A stretch of 64,000 bases of DNA from Methanomethylovorans sp041447285 (GCF_041447285.1 NZ_JBGMEB010000002.1:186001-250000); one strand, 5' to 3'. Positions 52,391-61,275 are shown, counted from the first letter of the stretch. Numbers and translations are program-made. The notes: generated by a model from the letters alone, not told the origin.

Positions 52391-53026
52391 AAAATATAAA
52401 TGAAGTTTAACTTATAAAAAAGTACCTGGCAAGCACTTCAAAATATACAGGCTGAATTTAACTATATAGTTCAATTGGCTTATAAATAAACTAAGATGTA
52501 ACGAAACTGAGATTGAGGTTTGCGAAAAAGAATACTAATAGAAAACATAGTGTGCGATATGGAGCGTCAATTCGGGACTTCGCACTCCCCCCTTCCTTAA
52601 ATGCTTTTAATAACAGATTATTAAATTATTCATTTGGTATTTAATGGAACTGCATTTTGCAGCTCTGTAGAAATCGTTTCTCTTCGAGGAACTAATCATA
52701 TTGACATTTTTAACGAATGTGTCTGTATATATCGCTCTATACCTACATTTCAGGCTGATGATTTTGACTTTTATAAGTATTCTACAGAGCCGACCTTTGC
52801 TATTTTATACCATATGGGCATACGTAAAGGTATATGCCACATACTTTTATTTTGTCTTTTTCCCAGTGATAAGTCAGCTACACCGCAGAAAATATCGTAA
52901 AATATACCGCTGATTTTTGCCAGATCCTGTATCTCTTATTGAGGTCCATACGAATAACAATCGTTTGTATCTGATAATTTTTCGGAATCAGTACATTTAT
53001 GAGTCTTCCCGGCATCCATCCTATCA
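52391..53026. other. AT-rich intergenic stretch with element remnant
   Basis: 636 bp between the hydrolase start and Rsm22. It holds the miniature element copy B (52662-52792), preceded by a GC-rich GACTTCGCACTCCCCCCTTCC stretch (~52575-52595) that I cannot explain, and followed by AT-rich sequence with the Rsm22 promoter. No gene seen. Confidence 0.5.
52662..52792 (+). mobile_element. Miniature insertion-element remnant, copy B
   Basis: Ends are GCTCTGTAGAAATC (52662-52675) and inverted TATTCTACAGAGC (52779-52791). Shares CGAGGAACTAA and GTCTGTATATATCGCTC with copy A on the opposite strand at 29329-29580, but lacks about 120 bases of its middle. It lies 1.5 kb from the transposase remnant with the same type of end, so it is probably a deletion derivative of that family. 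Confidence 0.6.
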
Positions 53027-54532
53027 ATGAAGGATAGTGAAAAGGAAATAATTTCCACTCTTAAGTATGTTTCCCACATGAAGCCTGAGTTCATGCTTTC
53101 GGAGATGAGGAATTACATTACAAGTGACACGTCTGTTGAACAGATCTACAGCACGATCAGACCATTTCTATACGAGCTAGGCATTGATGCCAGCCCTGAA
53201 GGCCCTGACTTCAGGATAAAGCTTTCTTCTCCTGCAACAGTGATGGAGCTTACCGAAGAAGAAGTAAAGAAAACTGAACTTTTCCTCAGGTCGGCAGTGG
53301 TATCAGCAAAACTGCAGACGATCATAGAACAATACGTCAGCAAGAAGACCGCCAAGAATTGGGATGATCCTCTTGTCCTGGACAGGATCAGAAAAGCAGT
53401 CGTAGGTCAAAAGAATGCATACTGGAAAGAAGGAAGTTCCCGAAAGATCTCTTATGAAAAAGGCTACAATGTGCTGGGGTACCTTGCTTATCAGTTTCCT
53501 GTGTATTTTGTGCAGTTCCAGCACATACTTTACGGCATGGCTCAGGCAGGGATACTTAAAACGCGGATGAAAATCCTTGATGTGGGTACAGGTCCGGGCA
53601 CTGTGCCTCTGGCTATTGCTGATTTCTATAAGAGACTGGAAGCTTGCAAGGCTGACATCTACTGTGTCGAACTATACGATGAGAGTATTGAAGCTTTCAA
53701 TTCCATTGTTCCGCAATATGTACCTGATTCCATAACTGTCCACGAACCTATAAGGTCAGATGTGAGTAAAATTAAGCCAGAGAGCCTGCCTGAAGATATC
53801 GACCTTATGGTGTTCTCCAATGTGCTCAATGAGATCAAGGATGCTACAACTGAACAAAAAGCTGACATTGTGATGAAATTGGCGCAAAGGCTTGCATCTG
53901 ATGGAAGTATACTGGTAATAGAGCCTGCCGATAGAGTGAATTCAGTAGAGATGCGCAAGTTGAGTATTGCACTCAAGAATGCAGGTCTTGGAATATATGC
54001 TCCATGTTCTTTTATATGGGGTGCAGGCTGCAGCCTTGAAGAATGCTGGAGCTTTGAACAAAAGCAGGATATAAATCCCACACTGCTGATGCGTAAGCTA
54101 TCAGAATGTGATGAACCATACCGCTATATCAACACTGACATTAAGTATTCTTATTTTATAGTGAGAAAAGATGGTCTCACTAAAGAGTGCTATAAAGTCC
54201 CGCCCAAGGCAAAGTTCGCCCGTTTCTCTAAAATGGGTACACACAAAGATAAACGCATTAATGTAGTGTGTTCCCTTATGTCCGCTGACCTGGGGGATGA
54301 ACAGTACAGCCTATACAAGATATGTGATGGAACTTCCAGAAAAGCAGTATATGCGGTTCTTCCCTGGCATAATGTCACCGAGGACAATAGCCTTATTAAA
54401 AGAGCAAAGTACGGGGAAGTATTAGAGATCTATAATGTGCTTGTGAACTATAATAAGGAAAAAGATGCGTATAATCTTCTGCTGAGCAAGGGAAGTACAG
54501 TTAGCCGGGCTGGCGATGAAAAAGACTATTAA
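53027..54532 (+). CDS. Rsm22-family SAM methyltransferase
   Basis: A 501-aa class I methyltransferase of the Rsm22/METTL17 family, linked in mitochondria to small ribosomal subunit assembly. Motif I is KILDVGTGPGTVPLAI; acidic motif II CVELYDES; motif IV VFSNVLNEI. Cysteines in PCSFIWGAGCSLEECW match the region where mitochondrial relatives bind an Fe-S cluster. The N-terminal 120 residues are helical, and a C-terminal ~100 residues form a strand-rich end. The precise target is unproven in archaea. Confidence 0.85.
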   Translation: MKDSEKEIISTLKYVSHMKPEFMLSEMRNYITSDTSVEQIYSTIRPFLYELGIDASPEGPDFRIKLSSPATVMELTEEEVKKTELFLRSAVVSAKLQTIIEQYVSKKTAKNWDDPLVLDRIRKAVVGQKNAYWKEGSSRKISYEKGYNVLGYLAYQFPVYFVQFQHILYGMAQAGILKTRMKILDVGTGPGTVPLAIADFYKRLEACKADIYCVELYDESIEAFNSIVPQYVPDSITVHEPIRSDVSKIKPESLPEDIDLMVFSNVLNEIKDATTEQKADIVMKLAQRLASDGSILVIEPADRVNSVEMRKLSIALKNAGLGIYAPCSFIWGAGCSLEECWSFEQKQDINPTLLMRKLSECDEPYRYINTDIKYSYFIVRKDGLTKECYKVPPKAKFARFSKMGTHKDKRINVVCSLMSADLGDEQYSLYKICDGTSRKAVYAVLPWHNVTEDNSLIKRAKYGEVLEIYNVLVNYNKEKDAYNLLLSKGSTVSRAGDEKDY

Positions 54533-54668
54533 TTGTCTTTTTCTCTAATTTTATCTATTCAAACGCTTTATTTATTCGCTGATAACTGCGAATTTATTTG
54601 AAGTTTAAGAAGTTCTTTAATATGTGCACATCCATATTATGCATTGTTAGCTTAAAAGGGTGAAATTT

Positions 54669-55997
54669 ATGAAAAGAGCACAATTCATAATGTACGGATT
54701 ACTTGCTGTGCTTCTTGTCTACATGACAGGAACTACAGCATTTGCAGGTGATGCGGTAATTTCCGAGCCTGCGGTGGAGATTACAAACAAGGTTATCTCT
54801 TCAACAGTAGGTGGTGCAGTTTCTAACGCTGGAACAACCACTGAAATGGGTACAATAAATGTAGATCCAAGCTACAATTATCTGATGTTGCAACCTGGAA
54901 ACAGTGAGAACTTCACAGTTACTGTAACAAACCTTCAAGATGTCGCAGTTACACTGCACCCTACAATGGTTGTTACTCCATACACTTATAGTTACATGGA
55001 CGAAAGCTGGGTAACAATAACCCCTTCAGAGGCGTCTATTGGGGCCGGCGAAAAGGCACAGTTCGAAGTGAAGATCTCCATTCCAGAGGATGCTGAGATC
55101 GGGAACTATGCTGCAACATTGGCCTTTATGGAAAATATACCTGAAGGTGATATCCTGTACCCTGGATTCCCAGGCACTGTACAATTGAACGTAGATGTCT
55201 GGACACCTCCACAGGTACAGATACTTACAACATACATATACGACAGAGTGGAAGCTGGAAAGGTATACAACTACGAGATAATGCTCAAGAATACCGGTGA
55301 CTCGGAGATAGCAATTGATCCAAAACTTGTGGAAAACATGTACTATCCCATGATTGCTGAAAAAGCTTCAGTTGCAGTAGATTCTGCATCATCGATGCCA
55401 TATTATGGTGGATATGAGCAGGCCTTCGGGGCAGATGCCATTACAATAACTGGTCCTTCAAGCATAAAGCCGGGGGAAACTGCTGTTGTCAAGGTTCAGC
55501 TAGAGGTGCCTGATGACGCACAGGGAGATTTCTCCGGCAGCATAGACCTGAACATTGACGATCCGGGCATCCGTGAGTATGAAGGAATGGTTTCCCTTAA
55601 CTTCCATGTGGCAGTACAGCCTGAGAAGCCCTATGAGATCCCATTTAAGGTAAATGATAATGGAACAGTTACCATTGAACTTACATCACACATGTATGAC
55701 ATGTATGCCTCAAGCAGCAGTGCAGATCCATCCTTTGAGGTCAAGCTCATAAACCCACAGGGCAACGAGGTTGAAGCAGTAAAGGCAGGCGTGCAGTATG
55801 GTGGTTCAGTTACAGTCGGAAGTATATCCTACCCCGTAATAATGGCATCTGGGGAAACTTCCGAATATCAGAGCTACTCACAGGATTATGTGGAGACTTA
55901 CACAGTGCAGGCATCTGCAGGTCAGTGGACTCTGTCAGTAATGCCGCACAACACAGAGAACTTTGAGTACTCCATAAAGATCGGACCTTCCCAATGA
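54669..55997 (+). CDS. Secreted beta-sandwich protein of unknown function
   Basis: A 442-aa exported protein: signal sequence (FIMYGLLAVLLVYMTGTTAFA) and then two or three NEW3/CARDB-like beta-sandwich domains, e.g. NFTVTVTNLQDVAVTL and GAGEKAQFEVKISIPEDA, MLKNTGDSEIAI, and KPGETAVVKVQLEVPDDA. No C-terminal anchor. The frame opens at GTG 54660, but ATG 54669 after GGGTG gives the signal peptide. Probably a cell-surface protein. Confidence 0.75.
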   Translation: MKRAQFIMYGLLAVLLVYMTGTTAFAGDAVISEPAVEITNKVISSTVGGAVSNAGTTTEMGTINVDPSYNYLMLQPGNSENFTVTVTNLQDVAVTLHPTMVVTPYTYSYMDESWVTITPSEASIGAGEKAQFEVKISIPEDAEIGNYAATLAFMENIPEGDILYPGFPGTVQLNVDVWTPPQVQILTTYIYDRVEAGKVYNYEIMLKNTGDSEIAIDPKLVENMYYPMIAEKASVAVDSASSMPYYGGYEQAFGADAITITGPSSIKPGETAVVKVQLEVPDDAQGDFSGSIDLNIDDPGIREYEGMVSLNFHVAVQPEKPYEIPFKVNDNGTVTIELTSHMYDMYASSSSADPSFEVKLINPQGNEVEAVKAGVQYGGSVTVGSISYPVIMASGETSEYQSYSQDYVETYTVQASAGQWTLSVMPHNTENFEYSIKIGPSQ

Positions 55998-56009
55998 ACA
56001 TGAACTGAG

Positions 56010-56060
56010 GTGCCAGCCTGACTGACGGGAACTAGAGGGGAAGCTGGCACTTCTCATCTT
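56010..56060 (+). terminator. Terminator between converging genes
   Basis: GTGCCAGC (56010-56017) and GCTGGCAC (56043-56050) are perfect 8-bp arms with a 25-base loop, followed by TTCTCATCTTTTATTTTTG. The stop codon of the leftward 229-aa gene (TAG at 56032-56034) lies within the loop. Confidence 0.6.
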
Positions 56061-56721
56061 TTATTTTTGTATCTTTCATATTCATATTGACCTGATTATC
56101 ATCAATTAAAAAAATGCCATCGTATATCCTATCGATATTAAATCCGACCAGGAAACTTCCCAGCATTTGTTTTTGATCTGCACATATCTTTAGCTGCAGG
56201 TAATCGTGAGTATAGCTGGAAGGTATCCCTATAACAGCATCAGATATGCCCCAAAGAGGATCTAACTGCGGGCAAGGCTGTTCTGTGACTATCATACTAA
56301 TAGGATTATCTATGTCACTATTTCTTAGGGCTTCTTTGTCGTAGAAGATGATGTTACCCATCACAAACGAATCATTGCATTCAGTGAACTTTTTGATGAT
56401 ATTTTTATCCTGTGTATCTTCACCTATCATTTTTCCTTTGTGGAAAAGTTGTATGGTATTTTCTGGCCAGTCATATTCTTTGTCAACCATGAGGGATAAT
56501 ACCACATCAGAACTCAGTACTTTCCTTATTCCAACATTGTATTTCCGTCCGATCATCTTGCAACCGATCTGTTCGTCCAGACTTTCAAGCTTTTTTATCT
56601 TCCTTATATCCACTGAATCAAGGGGTATTACTTGACAAACACCTTTAATAGCTCCAAGTTCTTTTTTTGCGGATTCAGTTATTTTTATTCGTTGGATTAT
56701 TTTTACCATCGAATTTGTCAT
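56032..56721 (-). CDS. Protein of unknown function (229 aa)
   Basis: I do not recognise it. Begins VKIIQRIKITESAKKELGAIKG; features DSVDIRKIKKLESLDEQIG (charged helix), then strand-rich sequence with ENTIQLFHKGKMIGEDTQ. The cysteines in VTEQPCPQLDPLWGISDAVIGIPSS are isolated. The middle reads like a ligand-binding alpha/beta domain. It ends in TAG within a terminator loop. Diverges from the methyltransferase-ATP-grasp gene across 224 bp with a repeated TGCACAATAG element. Confidence 0.6.
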   Translation of the reverse strand: MTNSMVKIIQRIKITESAKKELGAIKGVCQVIPLDSVDIRKIKKLESLDEQIGCKMIGRKYNVGIRKVLSSDVVLSLMVDKEYDWPENTIQLFHKGKMIGEDTQDKNIIKKFTECNDSFVMGNIIFYDKEALRNSDIDNPISMIVTEQPCPQLDPLWGISDAVIGIPSSYTHDYLQLKICADQKQMLGSFLVGFNIDRIYDGIFLIDDNQVNMNMKDTKIKDEKCQLPL

Positions 56722-56945
56722 ATATCAAAAATACAACTTATATTATTTAAAATACTCTCATTCATTAATATATCTATAATTTTTGTTTGCACTATTGCAC
56801 ACAATAGTTTAATCCACTTCTTTAGAGTGCACAATAGGTGGAAAGATCTTACTCGATAAATCAGCAACTCTTTTTTATTCTATTAATCACATTAAATTAG
56901 GCGTGGACATTCCAGTCCATTTCCAAACGCTGAAGGTCAAGATCG
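56722..56945. promoter_or_regulatory. Divergent promoter with repeated TGCACA-ATAG sites
   Basis: Contains ACTATTG-CACA-CAATAGT (56791-56808), a perfect 7-bp-arm inverted repeat, and a second related half-site GTGCACAATAGG at about 56827-56838. Both lie between the 229-aa gene and the fusion gene, and could be sites for one regulator. Confidence 0.4.
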
Positions 56946-58904
56946 ATGAACAGAAATACTTTGACAGATCCTCAAAAAAAGTATGCACCAAAACCTAAAA
57001 GTCTTGGGCCAGTATCCAGCCTTGAAGAACACGTGAATCCCGACTGGTGGAAAAAGATATTCAATTCCCTTTATCTGAAAACAGATGCTGATGTAGTAGG
57101 GGATTCTGAGATCACAAAGGAAGAGGTCAATATGTTCCTCTCCGTTTTGAATCTGCCTCAGGACAGCAAGATCCTGGATCTATGCTGCGGACAGGGGAGG
57201 CACTCCATGGAGATTGCAAGGAGAGGCTTCAAGAATGTCGAAGGGTTGGACAGATCGCATTATCTTATCCAGAGAGCGAAGAACACTGCAAAAAAAGAGG
57301 GTTTAAGTTTACGGTTTAAGGAAGGGGATGCCCGTAAAACTCCTTATTCTACTGATAATTTTGATGCTGTGTTCCTGCTCGGTAACAGTTTTGGTTACTT
57401 CGAGACCTCAGAAGAGGATCTTAGGGTGCTTAATGAAGTAAAACGGGTGCTTAAACCCTGGGGCAAAGTCCTGCTGGACGTGACTGACGGATCTTACCTG
57501 AAAGCAAATTATCAGCCCAGATCATGGGAATGGATCGATAAGCACAACTTTGTGTGCAGGGAACGTTCTCTATCTATCGATAGCCAGAAATTGATATCCA
57601 GAGAGGTCATTGTCAATGATAAACAGGGTGTTATTGCGGACCAGTTCTATGCAGAAAGGCTTTACACTCCGGAATCTCTTCAGGAACTCCTCAAAAAGGC
57701 TGGTTTCAGTGATGTTGAGCTTGTAAACTCCATTGGATCTAACAGTAAGAGAAACCAGGATCTTGGCATGATGGAGAAGCGCATAATTATCACGGCTACA
57801 CTACGCAAGGAATGGTCGGAGCATAAAAAGAAGGTCCATGCTACACAAAAGGAAGTGGTGGTAGTATTCGGTGATCCCACCAAGAGAGATTCTCTAAAGC
57901 CATGTGGCGTTTTTGATGATGATGATCTGTATACCATCGACCAATTAAAAGGTGCTCTTAAGGAAAGAGAGGAATATTCTTTCAAGTTCCTGGACAACCA
58001 TGATACTCTGATACAGGACCTGCAACGCCTTAAAGGAAAAGTGGATTTTGTATTCAACCTTTGTGACGAGGGATTTTACAACGATCCACTGAAAGAACTG
58101 CATGTGCCTGCTTTGCTTGATATGCTGGGCATACCTTACACAGGTTCAGGTCCGCAATGTCTTGCTTTCTGTTATGATAAGGCTCTTGTAAGGGGCATTG
58201 CCAAGGATCTTGGGGTGCCGGTTTCCGACGGAATCATAATTAAGGCGGAGGATGTTCTTTTCGAGGTTCCTATGCAGTTCCCGGTGATAGTGAAACCTAA
58301 CTTCGGGGATTCGAGTTTCGGACTTAACCAGCACAGTGTATGTCATAGCCGTGATGAGGTTGTAAGGGCTATATACGATATACGAGAGGGTTTGGGATAT
58401 GACAAGCCCATCCTTATTGAAGAGTTCCTCACGGGCAAGGATCTGAGTATAGGCATTATAGGGAATCCTTCTGATAACTATACGGTTTTGCCTATCATTG
58501 AGGAGGATTATTCTGCACTTCCTCCGGAGTTGCCCAGAATGTGCGGTTATGAGGCAAAATGGATCCCTGATTCTCCGTACTGGAAGATCCGCTCCATTGC
58601 TGCTGACATCCCCAGGGAAACTGAGGAGTTCATTGTGGAATGCAGCCTGAAAATGATAAAAAGACTTGAGTGCAGGGATTATACGCGTCTTGATTGGAGA
58701 ATGAACGCAGCAGGACATCCAAAGCTGCTTGAAGTAAACCCCAATCCCGGATGGTGCTGGGACGGACATCTGGCTAAGATGTCAGCATTAGCTGGTATCT
58801 CTTATTCGGAAATGATTGCCAGCATCCTCAAAAGCGCAGATGAGAGGATAACAGGAACTGAAGCTGTCAAGAGTTCTGGACCAGTCCCGGAAGTCAAACT
58901 TTAA
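56946..58904 (+). CDS. Methyltransferase/ATP-grasp ligase fusion
   Basis: A 652-aa fusion. Residues ~1-290 are a class I SAM methyltransferase (motif I LDLCCGQGRH at 78-86; second motif VEGLDRS; GDARKTPYSTDNFDAV). Residues ~300-640 are a D-Ala-D-Ala-ligase-like ATP-grasp enzyme: FNLCDEGFYND (371-381), GIPYTGSGP (395-403), PVIVKPNFGDSSFG (446-459) and the magnesium-binding EVNPNPGW (596-603). The ligase would form an amide bond between an amino acid or dipeptide and a partner; methylation could act on the same product. The natural substrate is unknown. Its 3' end carries a palindrome. Confidence 0.85.
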   Translation: MNRNTLTDPQKKYAPKPKSLGPVSSLEEHVNPDWWKKIFNSLYLKTDADVVGDSEITKEEVNMFLSVLNLPQDSKILDLCCGQGRHSMEIARRGFKNVEGLDRSHYLIQRAKNTAKKEGLSLRFKEGDARKTPYSTDNFDAVFLLGNSFGYFETSEEDLRVLNEVKRVLKPWGKVLLDVTDGSYLKANYQPRSWEWIDKHNFVCRERSLSIDSQKLISREVIVNDKQGVIADQFYAERLYTPESLQELLKKAGFSDVELVNSIGSNSKRNQDLGMMEKRIIITATLRKEWSEHKKKVHATQKEVVVVFGDPTKRDSLKPCGVFDDDDLYTIDQLKGALKEREEYSFKFLDNHDTLIQDLQRLKGKVDFVFNLCDEGFYNDPLKELHVPALLDMLGIPYTGSGPQCLAFCYDKALVRGIAKDLGVPVSDGIIIKAEDVLFEVPMQFPVIVKPNFGDSSFGLNQHSVCHSRDEVVRAIYDIREGLGYDKPILIEEFLTGKDLSIGIIGNPSDNYTVLPIIEEDYSALPPELPRMCGYEAKWIPDSPYWKIRSIAADIPRETEEFIVECSLKMIKRLECRDYTRLDWRMNAAGHPKLLEVNPNPGWCWDGHLAKMSALAGISYSEMIASILKSADERITGTEAVKSSGPVPEVKL

Positions 58905-58912
58905 AGTTTGAC
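58893..58912. repeat. 20-bp perfect palindrome at the fusion gene stop
   Basis: GTCAAACTTT-AAAGTTTGAC spans the stop codon; as RNA it would fold into a tight stem. It is followed by a weaker GCCCA/TGGGC stem (58945-58967) and a T-rich run. Confidence 0.55.
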
Positions 58913-59347
58913 GGAAGCAGCGTAGGTAATGAATTTTAGTATTGGCCCATGTCTTAGTGATGTGGGCTTAGATTCTATTTTTTTCCTATCTATAGGCATG
59001 TTCCTTAGCCAGTGAATGTGAGATATTACATTGTCATACAGAGGAGGAGATTATGTCAAAGTTAAATTTCAGGAGAGCTCAGAGAGATTTAGCATGATCA
59101 TTCCTAAAAAGATAGGTTGGAAAAAGAATAGAGTTAGAGCTTAAAAAATATGTAATTTGTTTGTTTAATATAAATTCGGCAGAATATATATGAGAAAGAG
59201 TCTTAAATTGATTTATATCGAGTTCTAATTCATTAGTATGCAAACTTACTAACTACCTTCTTCTCTTTTTCATGTAACACATACCTGAAAATTTGACTGC
59301 AAGGGAAATGGTCAATAATCATGTTTAGTACAGTAAGACTATTGTAA
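58905..59347. other. Intergenic stretch after the fusion gene with an AbrB relic
   Basis: 443 bp. First 80 bases: palindrome, stem-loop and T-run (transcription end). 59040-59145: a decayed AbrB-like gene (listed separately). 59145-59347: AT-rich tail of the TIGR04255 cassette without an ORF. Confidence 0.5.
59053..59144 (+). pseudogene. AbrB/SpoVT-type antitoxin relic
   Basis: A good ribosome site (GAGGAGGAG at 59041-59049) precedes ATG at 59053. That frame (MSKLNFRRAQRDLA) stops after 14 codons at a TGA (59095-59097) overlapping an ATG (59094) of the next frame, which reads MIIPKKIGWKKNRVRA and ends at TAA 59142. Joined with a frameshift, they resemble the start of an archaeal AbrB swapped-hairpin domain (Ser-Lys-x-x-Phe, IPKK, GWKK). 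No toxin gene follows. Confidence 0.4.
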
Positions 59348-59896
59348 TTAGGGTAAACCAATTCTAGATAAAAAACTTGCAAATCGTTGAGAAATATCTT
59401 CTCTGTATAGTTCACTCACCTTGCATACAAAATTTGTTTTATGTATGTTGAGAAGGTATTCTACATTTAAGGAGAAATAGTGTTTAAAGTCAATTATTGA
59501 TGGTACTAAACTTGATTCTTCAGGAAACTGAAGATGGTGATATCTTGGATTATTATTCTGTACCAAAATATGTCCAGGAGACCTATTTTTATTAATAGGC
59601 TCCATTTTCTTGCCTAACTTCTCTAAGTGTTGTCCCGTGTAAACTAAATCTGCTTGGTACAAAGGAGCCACCAAAACAGACAAAATAAGCTTGTCTTGTG
59701 TTTTTGAACTATCAAATCTAAACTTGAAATCTTGAGATAAATCACAATCTTGGGTTAGCACAATAATATATGGAAATATTATTTTAGATATTGTTATAAT
59801 CCCTTCGTCTTCAGAAAACGACTCAATATATTCTACTTGTCTGTAAATATTTCCCTGAGATACTCTCTCTTCAGGATCAGTTTTTACTTTAATCAT
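59348..59896 (-). CDS. TIGR04255-cassette third gene, 182-aa protein with QDCD motif
   Basis: Last gene of a three-gene AT-rich cassette. It contains FPYIIVLTQDCDLSQDFK, a Gln/Thr-x-Cys-Asp motif seen in proteins of mobile or defence loci, then LVAPLYQADLVYTG, SPGHILVQNNNPRYHHLQ and LVPSIIDFKHYFSLN. No membrane helix. The ATG at 59896 overlaps the 72-aa gene stop by 8 bp; TTG at 59902 is an alternative. Function unknown. Confidence 0.65.
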   Translation of the reverse strand: MIKVKTDPEERVSQGNIYRQVEYIESFSEDEGIITISKIIFPYIIVLTQDCDLSQDFKFRFDSSKTQDKLILSVLVAPLYQADLVYTGQHLEKLGKKMEPINKNRSPGHILVQNNNPRYHHLQFPEESSLVPSIIDFKHYFSLNVEYLLNIHKTNFVCKVSELYREDISQRFASFLSRIGLP

Positions 59897-60107
59897 GTAC
59901 AATCTTAGCTTTAATAATTACTCTTCTAGGCTTATTATCACTAAATATCTCTACACCCGTTTTTTCTAGCTTTATGCTTAAATCTGGAATTTCTTTATTT
60001 TTTGTATAACTATCAATAACTGAAATTTCAGTTGTTGGGTTCATCCCTGTAGTAACTATTGAATTATTATCATGGGCTTTAGTAGTAAAATATTTTTCAG
60101 GAATCAT
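59889..60107 (-). CDS. Small middle gene of the cassette (72 aa)
   Basis: A 72-aa protein with no recognised family: starts MIPEKYFTTKAHDNNSI, ends KPRRVIIKAKIVHD. It reads as a small beta-rich, charged protein. Its ATG lies within the last codons of the TIGR04255 gene (11-bp overlap) and its stop overlaps the third gene by 8 bp, so all three are translated as one coupled unit. Confidence 0.6.
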   Translation of the reverse strand: MIPEKYFTTKAHDNNSIVTTGMNPTTEISVIDSYTKNKEIPDLSIKLEKTGVEIFSDNKPRRVIIKAKIVHD

Positions 60108-60852
60108 TCATAATCTCTCGCAGAGGGGGTTTTATTGAAAGTTCAAACATTTCTTCTATTTTAGAATGGAATCTAATTAAACTATCTTCAATTTCGTCGA
60201 AATCAATAAGTCCTATGTAAGATGCATCATAATCTAGGACAAAAATCTTCTTTCTAATAGGAGCAGGAAAATCTGGGTTGTGCATTCCACTGTTGAAATT
60301 GAGGATAATATCATCAAAATTGAAAGCAATATTATTAAGCAATCTAGCAATTACTCCATTATCACTCGAAAAATCAAAAGCCTGCAACAAATTATCATTA
60401 ATATATTTCTTCCAATCCATTGGGTTTGATTCATTGAGATTTATTTCATTTACGTATCTCAAACCAAAGCGGTTTATTTGCAAATCTTTAGTGAATACAT
60501 CACTTATTATTTTAAATATGGACATGAATTCTGATTTTAATGTTTCAAAAGAGTCATATACTGTATAAATTATAACAAATGATTTAGATGTTAATATCAA
60601 ACTTTTTGTCCTATGTTTTCCATGAAAATGCCACTCTGTAGCCGTCGAGTCTTCACCCTCAAATTCCATTTTTTTTTCAACAGGGTTAAACTTCACAGTT
60701 CTGCCTATTAACTTCTTTGGCTCGGATATCGGAAAAAATTCCATTATCTGTTTTGATATTTCGATTGGAATTTTGTCATCCAAATCTATTTCATTTAAAA
60801 AATCAACTCTAACAATTACATTTGTCAAAAAGTTTTTAGCATATTTCCCCAT
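60097..60852 (-). CDS. TIGR04255 family protein
   Basis: A 251-aa member of the sporadically distributed TIGR04255 family. Family-like features are ATEWHFHGKHRTKSLILTS, then DLQINRFGLRYVNEINL and the C-terminal RFHSKIEEMFELSIKPPLREIM. Members occur patchily across bacteria and archaea next to short variable genes, a distribution typical of mobile accessory systems. ATG at 60852 follows GGTGAG; the frame opens at a TTG (60858). AT-rich; a TATA-like GGATATAATT lies upstream on the minus strand. Confidence 0.75.
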   Translation of the reverse strand: MGKYAKNFLTNVIVRVDFLNEIDLDDKIPIEISKQIMEFFPISEPKKLIGRTVKFNPVEKKMEFEGEDSTATEWHFHGKHRTKSLILTSKSFVIIYTVYDSFETLKSEFMSIFKIISDVFTKDLQINRFGLRYVNEINLNESNPMDWKKYINDNLLQAFDFSSDNGVIARLLNNIAFNFDDIILNFNSGMHNPDFPAPIRKKIFVLDYDASYIGLIDFDEIEDSLIRFHSKIEEMFELSIKPPLREIMNDS

Positions 60853-61275
60853 AGACAACTCACCAATATAATTTTCATCCTTCTATTTCTAAAAACTGAA
60901 CAGTTAAACTACAAAGTAGGATAAACACATAGATAATTATATCCTTTACCCATTGACTAGTTCAAGTCCAATAACAATGATCCAAGCATGGTATTATTCG
61001 GCTATTTGTAGAAAATCGATCCCTTAAGTTTAATATTGTGTAGAGGACTTTTAAAAAACTCGATATTTGAAAATTGCTTTCTAAACCGTTTAGAACCAAT
61101 CGGCTATAAATGGAAATTTATCAAAAATATCTCTTACTTATTGAACAAATTTAGGTAATATATTTATTTAGGTATTTCTCCGGTTTCATTCATATTTGAT
61201 GAACAAGTTCTCCAATCAATCAATTTCTACACGAAAAATGTATGTATCCCTCTGAGTATGTAATAACCAGATACG
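60853..61275. other. Intergenic stretch between the cassette and ubiD
   Basis: 423 bp of AT-rich sequence. Left end: TIGR04255 promoter region (TATA-like about 60940-60950, minus strand). Right end: ubiD promoter (GGCTATAAATGG at 61089-61100 and TATTTATTTAGG at 61158-61169 as candidate elements). No gene or RNA seen. Confidence 0.4.

Noticed and set aside
58146..58769. 207-aa minus-strand frame opposite the ATP-grasp domain
   Set aside because: Antisense to conserved ligase motifs, no start signals.
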